64,000 bases of DNA from Nocardioides aromaticivorans (GTDB lineage Bacteria > Actinomycetota > Actinomycetes > Propionibacteriales > Nocardioidaceae): NCBI RefSeq assembly GCF_013408525.1, contig NZ_JACBZM010000001.1, positions 4,402,001 to 4,466,000 of the forward strand, written 5' to 3'. The translations under genes and the position numbers were made by a program. Below are positions 44,493 through 53,591 of this stretch, piece after piece. Every line of letters starts with the position of its first letter. Position 1 is the first letter of the stretch. Below the pieces are notes generated by a model. The model had not been told where the DNA came from and searched no databases. It saw nothing but the letters and a program-made list of their open reading frames with translations.

Positions 44493-45701
44493 GTGAAGCA
44501 CTTCGCTTACCTCGCAGACGACGTTCGGGATCGTCTGTTCGAGGTGGCACCCGAGGACGTCACTCCCGACAGCGACCGGCAGCGCATCGCGCTCGCGCTC
44601 GGCGCGACGCTGTACATGCCCGGGACGCGGCCCGACCTGGTCGGTGACTCGCTGCGCGTCGCCTCGGTGGGTGCCACCTCGGTCGTGTGGTGCCTCGAGG
44701 ACGCCATCGAGCACGATGCCGTCGAGCGTGCCGAGCGCGGCGTGGTCGAGGCGCTGGAGTCGATCCGGTCCATGCCGGCCCACCGCCGCTCGCGGATGCC
44801 GCTGGTCTTCGTCCGGGTCCGCGACGCCGACCAGATCCGTCGGGTCGCCGCGGCCGCCGGCGGTGCGCTGACCGGGCTGACCGGGTTCAGCCTCGCCAAG
44901 TCGGCCGTCGACCGGGTCGAGCCGATGCTGGCGGCGACCCGCGAGGTCTCCGCCGGGCTGCACCGGCCGATGTACGCGATGCCGATCCTGGAGAGCCCGG
45001 AGATCGCCTACGTCGAGTCGCGGCGACCGGCCCTGGCCCAGCTCGCGGAGCTGTTCGCGGCGTACGACGAGCACGTCCTGTGCGTGCGGGTCGGTGGGAC
45101 CGACCTGTCGGGGATCTTCGGTCTCCGGCGTGACCGGGACACGACGATCTGGGACGTCGCCGTCGTGCGCGACGCGCTCTCCGACATCCTCAACCAGTTC
45201 ACCCGCAACGGCGACCACGTCGTGACCGGCCCCGTCTGGGAGCACATCCCGGGCCCGCGCTTCCTCAAGCCGCAGCTGCGCACGACCCCCTTCGCGGAGC
45301 ACCACGCGACGTCGCTGCGGCGCCAGCTGATCAACAACGACGTCGACGGCCTGATGCGCGAGATCAACCTCGACAAGACCAACGGCATGTACGGCAAGAC
45401 CGTCATCCACCCCTCGCACATCTCGGTGGTCAACAGCCTGCTCGCCGTCCACGTCGACGAGTACGACGACGCGGTGGCGATCGACCAGCTGCGGGAGCGT
45501 GGCGGGGTGGCGGCCTCGCGCCACGGCCGGATGAACGAGGTCGGGCCGCACGGGCGCTGGGCGGACCAGATGCTCGCCCGGGCCGCCGTCTACGGCGTGC
45601 TCGCCGACGACGCCTCCCTCGTCGACCTGCTCGCGATCGGCCAGCGGGTCACCGCCGACGAGTTCAACCTCGGCGACGCGCCCGTCCGGGTGGTCTCGTG
45701 A
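44493..45701 (+). CDS. HpcH/HpaI- or citrate-lyase-like C-C bond lyase of the ter cluster
   Basis: A 402-residue TIM-barrel protein (GTG start). It has the barrel motifs SVVWCLEDAIEHDAVERAE (about residues 64-82), FVRVRDADQ (about 108) and KTVIHPSHISVVN (about 303-315), as in the citrate-lyase beta/HpcH group. In published comparative work on ter gene clusters such a lyase is grouped with phosphoribosyltransferase-like and HAD proteins and is thought to help make a nucleoside-like metabolite. The reaction is unknown. It overlaps the next gene by 4 bases. Confidence 0.8.
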   Translation: MKHFAYLADDVRDRLFEVAPEDVTPDSDRQRIALALGATLYMPGTRPDLVGDSLRVASVGATSVVWCLEDAIEHDAVERAERGVVEALESIRSMPAHRRSRMPLVFVRVRDADQIRRVAAAAGGALTGLTGFSLAKSAVDRVEPMLAATREVSAGLHRPMYAMPILESPEIAYVESRRPALAQLAELFAAYDEHVLCVRVGGTDLSGIFGLRRDRDTTIWDVAVVRDALSDILNQFTRNGDHVVTGPVWEHIPGPRFLKPQLRTTPFAEHHATSLRRQLINNDVDGLMREINLDKTNGMYGKTVIHPSHISVVNSLLAVHVDEYDDAVAIDQLRERGGVAASRHGRMNEVGPHGRWADQMLARAAVYGVLADDASLVDLLAIGQRVTADEFNLGDAPVRVVS

Positions 45702-46978
45702 CGCTGACCCGGCCGGCGTCGCCGTCGGCGGACGTCCGCGCGCTCCTGGGACTGGACATCCGGTCCGGCGGAGCGGTCGCGTTCGACGACCTCGCCGGGC
45801 TGGCGCTGCGCGACAACCCGCGACGCGCGCACCTGATCGTCTCCCGCATCCTCGGCAAGCACATCCCGGTGCCGGGCGCGACCGTGCTCGACGGCGGCCA
45901 CCGGCTCGGGGACCTGGTGGCGGCAGAGCTCGCCGCGCAGGGGCCGGCGGGCGACGTCGACGACGCGCTGGTGATCGGCTACTGCGAGACCGCGACCGGA
46001 CTGGGCCACGCGGTCGCGCAGCGGCTGGGCATGTCCTACCTCCACTCGACCCGCGAGCCGGTGGCCGACCTGCCCGTGGCCGTGAGCTTCGAGGAGGAGC
46101 ACTCCCATGCGGTGGCGCACCACCTGCAGCCCGGGCCCTCCGTCCGGCTCGCGGGGGCCGGTCCGCTCGTCCTCGTCGACGACGAGCTGACGACCGGCCG
46201 CACGGCGCTGAACACCATCGAGGCGCTCCACGCCCGCTTCCCGCGCCCGGCCTATGTCGTCGCCGCGCTGATCGACGCCCGGACCCCCGCCCAGCGGAAG
46301 GCCTTCGACCAGCGCGCCGCGGAGATCGGGGTCGACGTGCGGGTCGCGTCGCTCGCGGCGATCGCGGTCGACGTACCGGACGACGTGCTGGACCGCGCGG
46401 CGCGCGCCCGTGCCGAGCTGGCCCCCGGCGCGCCGTCGCCGGCAGGTGCCCCCGCCCCCGTCCACGTGTACGACGACAGGTGGCCCGCGGACCAGCCGAC
46501 GGGTGCTCGCAACGGCCTCACCGCGGGGGAGACCGCGCGCCTCGACGACGCCGCTGCGGGGGTCGCCCGGTGGCTGGGCCCGGAGCTGTCGGGTCGGGTG
46601 CTCGTGGTCGGGACGGAGGAGCTGATGTTCCTGCCGACCCTGGTCGCGGCGCACCTCGCCGACCAGCACCCGGCGCTCGACGTGGTCACGCAGTCGACGA
46701 CGCGGTCGCCGGTGCACGCCGCCGACCAGCCTGGCTACGCCGTGCGCCGCACCCTCGAGTTCGCCGCGCCGACCGAGCCCGGTCGGCCGGCCCGCCTCCA
46801 CAACGTCGTGGACCCCTCGGCCGCCGTCCCCGACGGCGCCGCCTGGTCGGACCTGCGCCACGACCACGTCGTCGTGGTCGTGGACACGCCGGCCGACGCG
46901 GCGGCTCCGCTGGCCGAGGCGTTGCGCCCGTTCGCCGACGTCGTGCACGTCGTCACCGTCACCGGAGGACCCCGATGA
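45698..46978 (+). CDS. phosphoribosyltransferase domain + TRSP domain protein of the ter cluster
   Basis: A 426-residue protein. The N-terminal half is a PRTase-type fold with the PRPP loop LVLVDDELTTGRTALNTIEA (about residues 157-176). The C-terminal part, from about 265, includes YDDRWPADQPTGARNGL and matches the TRSP domain found in ter-linked enzymes. It should use PRPP and an unknown base-like acceptor. It is coupled to genes on both sides by 4-base overlaps. Confidence 0.78.
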   Translation: MTLTRPASPSADVRALLGLDIRSGGAVAFDDLAGLALRDNPRRAHLIVSRILGKHIPVPGATVLDGGHRLGDLVAAELAAQGPAGDVDDALVIGYCETATGLGHAVAQRLGMSYLHSTREPVADLPVAVSFEEEHSHAVAHHLQPGPSVRLAGAGPLVLVDDELTTGRTALNTIEALHARFPRPAYVVAALIDARTPAQRKAFDQRAAEIGVDVRVASLAAIAVDVPDDVLDRAARARAELAPGAPSPAGAPAPVHVYDDRWPADQPTGARNGLTAGETARLDDAAAGVARWLGPELSGRVLVVGTEELMFLPTLVAAHLADQHPALDVVTQSTTRSPVHAADQPGYAVRRTLEFAAPTEPGRPARLHNVVDPSAAVPDGAAWSDLRHDHVVVVVDTPADAAAPLAEALRPFADVVHVVTVTGGPR

Positions 46979-48090
46979 CCGCCACTGCCGCCGCCCTGTT
47001 CGGCTCCTATCCCGCCGCCGACGTCACCTGGCTGCTGACCGACCTGTCCGGGGTCGACCTCGAGCGCAGCACCGAGCACCGGGAGGCCGCCATCCAGGGC
47101 GGCACCCACTACTCGGAGATGCTGCCGGTCGAGTTCCAGCCCGACGCCGCCTACCTCGAGCTCTTCCACGAGGCGCTCGAGCTGAGCGCCGACCGGGTCG
47201 CCACGGCCGTCGGTGTCGTGGGAGAGCTGCTGTGGGAGCGGCACGCAGCGCGCGGCCACCAGCCGGTGCTGGTCTCGCTCGCGCGGGCCGGCACGCCGAT
47301 TGGCGTCCTGCTGCGGCGCTACTACGAGGCCACCCGCGGGATCGCCGTCCCGCACTACACGATCTCGATCATCCGCGGCCGAGGCATCGACGAGGTGGCA
47401 CTCGCCCACGTGCTCGAGCGCCACCCGGCCGGCGCGGTGGCCTTCGTCGACGGCTGGACCGGCAAGGGCGCGATCCAGCGCGAGCTCGACGCGGCAGTGA
47501 CGGACTGGGTCGCCGCGCACCCGGAGCACGCCGGCCTCGACGGCGAGCTCGCCGTGCTGGCCGACCCGGGTGGCTGCACCGCGATCCACGGCACCCGCGA
47601 CGACTTCCTGATCCCGTCCGCCTGCCTCAACTCGACCGTCTCCGGCCTGGTCTCGCGCACCGTCTACCGCGACGACCTGATCGGCGAGGGCATGTTCCAC
47701 GGCGCGAAGTTCTACGCCGAGTGGGCCGAGGACGACGTGTCCAACCACTTCGTCGACACGATCGCCTCCCGCTTCGACGCCGTCCGCGCCGACGTCGACG
47801 CCGGGCTCGAGGTGCCGCCGGCCGACCGTGCCGTCACCTGGGCCGGCCACCGGGCCGTCGAAGCGATCGCGCGCGAGTTCGGCATCAGCGACATCAACCT
47901 CGCCAAGCCGGGCGTGGGGGAGACGACCCGGGTCCTGCTGCGCCGCGTGCCGTGGCAGGTCCTCGTCCGCCCCGACCGCCTGCCGGACCTGCGGCACGTG
48001 ATCGCGCTCGCGGAGGCCCGCGACGTGCCCGTCGTACCAACGCCCGACCTGCCGTACTCCTGCATCGGCCTCATCCGCCAGGTGGCCTGA
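46975..48090 (+). CDS. second phosphoribosyltransferase-like protein (StiP/PELOTA type)
   Basis: A 371-residue protein. Residues about 1-270 are the ter-linked PRTase-like domain (earlier called cysteine protease StiP): YPAADVTWLLTDL, GGTHYSEMLP, VSLARAGTPIGVLLRR and FVDGWTGKGAI. Residues about 280-371 are a PELOTA-like RNA-binding domain. The conserved pairing with the TRSP protein argues for one pathway that makes a modified nucleoside or nucleotide. Overlaps the upstream gene by ATGA. Confidence 0.78.
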   Translation: MTATAAALFGSYPAADVTWLLTDLSGVDLERSTEHREAAIQGGTHYSEMLPVEFQPDAAYLELFHEALELSADRVATAVGVVGELLWERHAARGHQPVLVSLARAGTPIGVLLRRYYEATRGIAVPHYTISIIRGRGIDEVALAHVLERHPAGAVAFVDGWTGKGAIQRELDAAVTDWVAAHPEHAGLDGELAVLADPGGCTAIHGTRDDFLIPSACLNSTVSGLVSRTVYRDDLIGEGMFHGAKFYAEWAEDDVSNHFVDTIASRFDAVRADVDAGLEVPPADRAVTWAGHRAVEAIAREFGISDINLAKPGVGETTRVLLRRVPWQVLVRPDRLPDLRHVIALAEARDVPVVPTPDLPYSCIGLIRQVA

Positions 48091-48091
48091 C

Positions 48092-48922
48092 GTGTCCGGT
48101 TCCTTCCTCGTGGCGTTCGACCTCGACCGCACGCTGATCTACTCCGCCGGCTCCGCGGGCCCGGACGCGCCCGCCGACGCCCGCGTCGTCGAGGTGTACG
48201 ACGGCGCGCCCCTCTCACGCATGACGCAGCGCTCGTGGTCGCTGCTCGGCGACCTCATGCGCCGCGACGTGGTCGTCCCCGTGACGACCCGCAGCGTCGC
48301 CCAGTACCAGCGCGTCGGCCTGCCCGCGGTCCCGCGCCACGCCATCACCACCAACGGCGGCACGCTGCTGGTCGACGGCGTCGCAGACCCGGAGTGGCGC
48401 GACGAGTCCTTCGCGCTCGCCGCCCGGTCGGCGCCGCTGGCGGAGATGAACGCCGTGCTCGCCGCGGTCGCCGACGAGCCGTGGGTCAAGCTGGTCCGCG
48501 ACGTCGAGGACCTGTTCTGCTACCTGGTCGCCCACAGCCGCGAGGTCATCCCCGAGGCGTGGGTCGCCGAGCTGGAGACGCTCGCGGAGCAGGGCGGCTG
48601 GAAGGTCTCGGTGCAGGGGCGCAAGGTCTACCTCGTCCCCGAGGGGCTCGGCAAGGGCAGCGCCGTCGAGCGACTGGTCCGGCGGCTCCCGGACGGCGCG
48701 TCGACGGTGACCCTCGCCAGCGGCGACAGCCTGCTCGACGCAGGCATGCTCGAGGTCGCCCACCACGCGCTGCGGCCCGCGCACGGCGAGCTGCACGACG
48801 CCGGCTGGGCAGCCGACCACGTCCGGGTCACCACGACCACGGGCATCCTTGCCGGCGAGGAGATCCTCGCCTGGGCTCTGGAGCACGTGACCTCCGCGGT
48901 CAGTGCCCCCGTGCCGTCCTGA
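48092..48922 (+). CDS. HAD family hydrolase of the ter cluster
   Basis: A 276-residue HAD phosphatase. Motif I is AFDLDRTLIY (about residues 8-17), motif II is in VPVTTRS (about 66-72), and motif IV is LASGDSLLDAGML (about 208-220). The sucrose-phosphatase-like C2 cap is expected. As last enzyme of the set it would remove a phosphate from the product. GTG start one base after the upstream stop. The stop lies inside the first copy of a 49-bp tandem duplication. Confidence 0.83.
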   Translation: MSGSFLVAFDLDRTLIYSAGSAGPDAPADARVVEVYDGAPLSRMTQRSWSLLGDLMRRDVVVPVTTRSVAQYQRVGLPAVPRHAITTNGGTLLVDGVADPEWRDESFALAARSAPLAEMNAVLAAVADEPWVKLVRDVEDLFCYLVAHSREVIPEAWVAELETLAEQGGWKVSVQGRKVYLVPEGLGKGSAVERLVRRLPDGASTVTLASGDSLLDAGMLEVAHHALRPAHGELHDAGWAADHVRVTTTTGILAGEEILAWALEHVTSAVSAPVPS

Positions 48923-48994
48923 TCATCGCGTCCAGGCCGGCCTCGGGGTCAGTGCCCCCGTGCCGTCCTGATCATCGCGTCCAGGCCGGCCTCG
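48898..48994. repeat. 49-bp tandem duplication at the meeting point of two convergent genes
   Basis: Bases 48898-48945 and 48947-48994 are identical (48 bp each, one base between, period 49). The unit contains both the end of the HAD gene (stop in copy 1) and the end of the convergent helical gene (stop in copy 2). No mismatch is seen, so the duplication is recent. Confidence 0.95.
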
Positions 48995-50220
48995 ACCGCG
49001 TCCGCCTCGGCGATCACGGCGCCCCAGTCGGGCCGGGTCGCGCCGACCTTCTCACGCAGCTGCTCGGTGCGCCGGGCGAGGGCGTCGAGGGTCGGGCCGT
49101 AGCGGTGCGGGTCCGACCCGGGCAGCGCCGAGACGAACCGGCGCGCGTCGACCAGGCGGCGGCGCAGCCGCTCGAGCAGCACCTGCGGGTCGTCGGCCAG
49201 CGAGTCGAGGCGCTGCAGCCGGTCGGTCGCGGCGCGCAGGTCCTCGTTGGCGTCGTTGATGGCCGTGCGGACCGAGGCGAGGAGAGCCGTACCGGCCGGG
49301 ACGTCGAGCGGGCGCTGCGCGACCAGCCGGTCGAGCTCGACCAGGCCGTCCTCCACCTGCTTGAGGGCGGCCGCCACCCGCTCGGGCGCGCCGTCGACGT
49401 CGCGCCAGGCGTCCACGGTGTAGCGGCGGCGCAGCTGGCTCATCACCTCGGGGAGCCGGGCCTGCTGGGTGAGGATCGCGTCGCGCCGGGTGCGCACCGA
49501 CAGGTGGCCGGTCCGGATCCGCTCGGCCCGATCAGGGAGGTCGGTCGCCAGCCTGCGCGCCTCGCCGGCGGCGGCGACCGCTCCGGTCGCGGCGGTGTGG
49601 GCGTCGACCCACCGGCGCTCCTCGGCAGCCGCGCGGGCCGTGCCGATGAGGGTGGAGGCCCGCACCAGGGCGTCACTCGCGGCGCCGTCGCGCAGGCCCT
49701 GGTTGGACGCTGCTGCCAGCGCGAGGCTGGCCTCGGTCCGCGTCGTGTCGGCCCGCTCGATGAGCCCCGGGGTGTCCTCGCGGATGGCCGCGGCGGCCGC
49801 GAGTGCGTCGGCGTGCGTCGCACGGAAGCGCTCGACCTCGGGCAGGAGCTCGCGCAGCCGCGCCGCAGCCGCGCCGAACCCGGCCGCGATCCGGCGGGCC
49901 TCGTCCTCCTCGTGGTCCACCCGGGCGTCGTACGCCGCGTCGAGCTCGTAGAACTGCAGCGCCGGGATGCCGGTCTCCACCGAGATCCGGTCCCACTCCT
50001 GCGAGAGCGGTGTCGTGAAGCCGATGCGCTCGGCCCCGGCCCGCGCGGCCGCCGCCGCGGCGTCGATCTCGCTCAGCTCGTTGAGGTCGACCTCGAGCGA
50101 CTCGAGGTGGGACATCGCCTGCGCCGCGTCGGCCTGGGCGGCGCGGGCCTGCTGCTGGGCGAGGTCCCGGGAACGACGCCACCAGCGGACACCGCTGCCC
50201 CCGGCATCGCTCGTCGCCAT
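48949..50220 (-). CDS. coiled-coil / helical protein of unknown function
   Basis: A 423-residue protein, rich in Ala, Arg, Glu and Leu and almost wholly predicted helical, with long coiled-coil-like stretches (residues 15-65, 110-165, 175-290 and 300-400). No signal peptide or membrane segment is apparent and no catalytic motif is seen. It converges with the ter-linked HAD gene, and similar helical proteins are often seen near TerD genes, so a role in a stress assembly is possible but unproven. Confidence 0.65.
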   Translation of the reverse strand: MATSDAGGSGVRWWRRSRDLAQQQARAAQADAAQAMSHLESLEVDLNELSEIDAAAAAARAGAERIGFTTPLSQEWDRISVETGIPALQFYELDAAYDARVDHEEDEARRIAAGFGAAAARLRELLPEVERFRATHADALAAAAAIREDTPGLIERADTTRTEASLALAAASNQGLRDGAASDALVRASTLIGTARAAAEERRWVDAHTAATGAVAAAGEARRLATDLPDRAERIRTGHLSVRTRRDAILTQQARLPEVMSQLRRRYTVDAWRDVDGAPERVAAALKQVEDGLVELDRLVAQRPLDVPAGTALLASVRTAINDANEDLRAATDRLQRLDSLADDPQVLLERLRRRLVDARRFVSALPGSDPHRYGPTLDALARRTEQLREKVGATRPDWGAVIAEADAVEAGLDAMIRTARGH

Positions 50221-50280
50221 CGTCGTCCGTCCCGTCCCGTCAGTGCGGCTGATCGCGGTCCAACGTTATCGACCGCACGG

Positions 50281-51171
50281 TCACAGCGAACGGATGCCCC
50301 ACGACGCGGAGAATGATGCCCCCGGGTCGAGGACGACGAGGTCCTCGCCGGAGTTGAAGGCGTCCGGGGGAGCGGTCATCGGCTCCACGGCGACGCTCAC
50401 CCGCGGGGTCGGGGTGTCGTCGCCGGTGTAGACCTGCAGCCAGCGGTGGTGCGCGTCGACCCAGAGCTCGGTGCCGGTGCCGTCGGTCCCGTTCCGGAGC
50501 CGGACCGACGCGACGCCGTCGGCGTCGCGCTGCAGGTCGGTCACGGCGTGGTTGAGCACCGTGCTGCCCAGCGGATCGCTGACGATCCCCTCGAAGGAGG
50601 CCCGCCCGGTCGGCAGCAGCCGCTCCTCGTCGACGGTCAGGTAGGTCGCCGCCGGGAGCTCCAGCTCCCACCCGTCGCAGGGTCCCGGGCCCGCCAGCAG
50701 GTAGGGGTGCGCGCCCGAGGCGTACGGCGCCGCGGAGTCCGAGCGGTTGGTGGCGGCCTGGGTCACGGTCAGTCCGCCGGCGCCCACCTCCCACGTGGTC
50801 CGCAGGTCGAGCGCCCACGGATAGCCGGTCTGGGCCGGCAGGAAGTAGCGCAGCTCGACGAGGGCCGGGTCGTGCCGGAACACCGACCACGACGCCCAGC
50901 GGACCAGCCCGTGGGAGGCGTTGCCCCGCTTCGGCTCGGTCAGCGCGAGCTGGTGCGTGGTCCCGCCGAACTCGTAGCGGCCGTCACGGATCCGGTTCGG
51001 CCACGGCACCAGCAGCTGGCCGCGACCGGCGGCCGGCATCGCGTCCTCGGCGAACCCGTCGACGAGCTCGCGCCCGTCGTGACGCAACCGGCGCAGCACG
51101 CCGGTCTGGGTGACGACGGCTCGGTAGCCGTGGGACGCGATGACGTACTGCTCGCCGGTCGGCCTGATCAC
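50281..51171 (-). CDS. aldose 1-epimerase family protein
   Basis: A 296-residue galactose-mutarotase-fold protein. Conserved pieces are LLVPWPNRIRDGRYEFGG (about residues 60-77), NASHGLVRWASW (about 89-100), the catalytic His in ASGAHPYLL (about 158-166), and a late VAVEPMTAPPDAFNSG (about 254-269) with the catalytic Glu. It interconverts anomers of hexoses. GTG 51171 lies 7 bases after TAGGGT (51184-51179 on this strand), a leaderless arrangement. Confidence 0.85.
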   Translation of the reverse strand: MIRPTGEQYVIASHGYRAVVTQTGVLRRLRHDGRELVDGFAEDAMPAAGRGQLLVPWPNRIRDGRYEFGGTTHQLALTEPKRGNASHGLVRWASWSVFRHDPALVELRYFLPAQTGYPWALDLRTTWEVGAGGLTVTQAATNRSDSAAPYASGAHPYLLAGPGPCDGWELELPAATYLTVDEERLLPTGRASFEGIVSDPLGSTVLNHAVTDLQRDADGVASVRLRNGTDGTGTELWVDAHHRWLQVYTGDDTPTPRVSVAVEPMTAPPDAFNSGEDLVVLDPGASFSASWGIRSL

Positions 51172-51180
51172 GTGCCCAAC

Positions 51181-51199
51181 CCTAGGGACGTTCCCTAGG
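51181..51199. promoter_or_regulatory. 8-bp perfect inverted repeat at the epimerase promoter
   Basis: CCTAGGGA (51181-51188) and TCCCTAGG (51192-51199) are exact inverted repeats 3 bases apart. The dyad covers the stop codon of the kinase gene and the predicted -10 (TAGGGT) of the epimerase gene, so it could be an operator. Confidence 0.5.
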
Positions 51200-51752
51200 T
51201 CCTGATGACGATGTCGGCCCGCGACCGCGTGTCGTCCCGCTCGTGCAGGGCGGCCTCGTCGGCCAGCCAGTCGGCCCAGTGCGGTCGCTGGTCCTCGCCG
51301 TCGCGCGCCAGCCACCGCGCCAACCGGGTCTCCCGGTCGGCCTCGACCCACACGAGCAGCGTCACCAGGTCGTCGTACGCCGCTGCCGCGGAGCCGACAC
51401 CCTCGAGCACCAGCAACGGGACCGGGTGCACCGTCCGCGTCTCGGCCCACCGGTCGTCGTACCAGTCCCAGCGTCGCCAGGTCCCGGGGCGGTCCGCCGC
51501 GAGCGGACGCAGCAGCGCCTCGACCGAGGCGCCGAGCCCGGGCAGCCCGCGCCAGCCCTCGAGCATCTCGTCGGTCCCGAGGACCACCGCGTCGGGCGCC
51601 AGCGCGGCGAGCTCGCGCGCCAGGGTGGTCTTGCCGGACCCGGCGAGCCCGTCGATGCAGATCAGGCGCCCGGTGCCGAGCGTCGGGGGAGCGGCGAGCG
51701 CGCGCGCCAGCACCGTGGCCGCGCGGGACTCAGAAGGCGAGTCCGTGCCCAC
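51195..51752 (-). CDS. P-loop nucleoside/uridine kinase-like protein
   Basis: A 185-residue P-loop protein with Walker A CIDGLAGSGKTTLAREL (about residues 32-48) and the Asp of ALAPDAVVLGTDEML in the place of a kinase catalytic base. The later LLVLEGVGSAA and LVWVEADRETRLARWLARD match uridine kinase-like enzymes. The substrate is unknown. GTG start; its first 23 bases overlap the end of the upstream PLP gene. Confidence 0.75.
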   Translation of the reverse strand: MGTDSPSESRAATVLARALAAPPTLGTGRLICIDGLAGSGKTTLARELAALAPDAVVLGTDEMLEGWRGLPGLGASVEALLRPLAADRPGTWRRWDWYDDRWAETRTVHPVPLLVLEGVGSAAAAYDDLVTLLVWVEADRETRLARWLARDGEDQRPHWADWLADEAALHERDDTRSRADIVIRT

Positions 51753-52974
51753 GGTAGGTCGGGACCTCCTCGACGAACCGGTCGCCCCGGGCGAGCAGCA
51801 CGGTGCGGCCGTGCTCGAAGGGCTCGCCCGACTTCGCGTGCCGGAACCACACGAGGTCGCCGATCGCGAGGATGCCGGCGTTGGTGCCGACGAGCGGGGT
51901 CTGGACCTCGCCCGCGCCCTCGAGGCCGGTCAGGTGCAGTCCGGCCGGCGCCCACGGCGTCGGCGCCCGGTCGGCATTGGTCGGGCCGGAGGCGATCAGC
52001 CCGCCGCCGTGCACGGTGGCCACGTCCGCCGCCGGACGCCGGGTGACGGGCAGCCCGAAGAAGGCGGCCGGGCGCGGGGTGAACGACCGGTAGTGGTCGA
52101 AGAGCGTGGGGCCGAGGAGTCCGGAGCCCGCCGTCACCTCGGTCACGACCGGGTCGGCGGCGGAGGACTCGATCGAGCCGGAGCCGCCCGCGTTCCAGAA
52201 GGCCAGCCCGGTGAAGTCGCCATGGCCGGCGAGCGCGTCGAGCGCATCCGCGATCGCCGTACGACGGAACTCGAGCTGCCGCACCGACAGCTCCTTGATC
52301 TTGCGGACCACTGCTGACTTCGCCCGCTGGGTCGGCACGTCGTCGGGGACGCCGGCGACCTGGCCCTCGTAGGTCATCGCCCCGACCAGCTGGAAGCCCG
52401 GACGGTCGATGACGTGGCGGGCCAGCTCGGTGACGGAACCGACGTCGAAGAGCGGCGAGCGGCGCGGACCGACCTGCTGGCCGCCCCACCGCAGACCGGC
52501 GTCGATGTCGATCGCTACCCGCACCGGCACGGCGGTGGACGCCCTGAGCGCGTCCACCGCGTCGAGGTGCGCGACGTCGTCGACCATGATCGCGATCCGC
52601 GACGCCGCCCTGGGCGAGGCGACCAGCGCTGCCAGCGCGGCGCGGTCGACGCTCGGGTAGGCGACGACCACGTCGTCGCTCACGTCGTTGTCGACGAGCC
52701 ACAGGGCCTCGGCGAGCGTGTAGGCGAGCACGCCGGCGAACCCCGGCGTCGCGAGCGCCCGGCTGACCAGCGCGGGCACGCGCAGCGACTTCGAGGCCAC
52801 CCGGATCGGGGTCCCGCCCGCGCGCTGGACGAGGTCGGCGGCGTTGGCGTCGAAGGCGTCGAGGTCGACGACGAAGACCGGGGTGGACAGGGGCTCGGGC
52901 CAGGCCTGGACGGCCTCACCCAGTCTCCGCCAGAGGCGGTTGCGGGCGACGAACGAGTGGTGCACGACCGTCAT
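51730..52974 (-). CDS. PLP-dependent fold-type III enzyme (amino-acid aldolase/deaminase-like)
   Basis: A 414-residue protein with an alanine-racemase-type barrel. The Lys that binds PLP is likely in PIRVASKSLRVP (about residues 56-67), with FVVDLDAFDAN just before. A C-terminal barrel (about 300-410) carries DVATVHGGGLIASG and LVWFRHAKSGEP, as in D-threonine aldolase and D-serine dehydratase-like proteins with a metal site. Its substrate is not evident. ATG 52974 has GGAAG upstream. Confidence 0.78.
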   Translation of the reverse strand: MTVVHHSFVARNRLWRRLGEAVQAWPEPLSTPVFVVDLDAFDANAADLVQRAGGTPIRVASKSLRVPALVSRALATPGFAGVLAYTLAEALWLVDNDVSDDVVVAYPSVDRAALAALVASPRAASRIAIMVDDVAHLDAVDALRASTAVPVRVAIDIDAGLRWGGQQVGPRRSPLFDVGSVTELARHVIDRPGFQLVGAMTYEGQVAGVPDDVPTQRAKSAVVRKIKELSVRQLEFRRTAIADALDALAGHGDFTGLAFWNAGGSGSIESSAADPVVTEVTAGSGLLGPTLFDHYRSFTPRPAAFFGLPVTRRPAADVATVHGGGLIASGPTNADRAPTPWAPAGLHLTGLEGAGEVQTPLVGTNAGILAIGDLVWFRHAKSGEPFEHGRTVLLARGDRFVEEVPTYRGHGLAF

Positions 52975-53000
52975 GCTTCCACGGATGCGAGAATCCGCCG

Positions 53001-53591
53001 GTGAGCGAACCGCGGAATCCCGACGCCGGCGAACGTCCCGACGCCAAGCGCCTCCAGGGATCCGCCTACGTCGATGACGACGGCTCGGCCGATGCCGCGC
53101 TCGCCGCCGCGCTCAAGGGGTACGACGCCGGCACCACGTCGTACCCGGAGGTGCTCGGCATGCTCGCCGGCGCCCGCCTGCTGGTGCCCGTGGTGGCCCT
53201 GCTGGGCGAGGTCGAGACCGGCCCCGACGGTTGGGCGCGCGACAAGTCGAGCGACATGGCGGCCGTGCTGCTGACCGGTGCCGACGGCCGGCTGGCGCTG
53301 CTGGCCTTCTCCGACCTCGCGGCGCTCGCCGCCTGGGACCCGGCGGCGCGCCCAGTGCCGGTGGCGGCCCACCTGGCCGCCGCGACGGCGGTCCAGGAGG
53401 GCGCGCACGCGCTGGTCGTGGACGTGGCCGGCCCGCACCGCTTCGTGCTCGCCGACGACGACCTCCACCGGGTGGCCGCGGGCTGGCGCCCGGTGCGGCT
53501 CGAGGACGGCGCCTGGGCCTGGCTGGGCGCGGCAGGGGACGCCGAGGGCGAGGGTGCCGCGGATTCGCCCGCCGGGGAACAACTCGGGTAG
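53001..53591 (+). CDS. SseB family protein
   Basis: A 196-residue protein matching the SseB N-terminal domain family: LLVPVVALLGEVETG (about residues 58-72), SSDMAAVLLTGADGRLALLAFSD (about 82-104). It stands directly before infC, a common position for this gene in actinobacteria; its function is unknown. The GTG at 53001 lies 6 bases after GAGAAT, a partial -10, so translation may be leaderless. Confidence 0.75.
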   Translation: MSEPRNPDAGERPDAKRLQGSAYVDDDGSADAALAAALKGYDAGTTSYPEVLGMLAGARLLVPVVALLGEVETGPDGWARDKSSDMAAVLLTGADGRLALLAFSDLAALAAWDPAARPVPVAAHLAAATAVQEGAHALVVDVAGPHRFVLADDDLHRVAAGWRPVRLEDGAWAWLGAAGDAEGEGAADSPAGEQLG

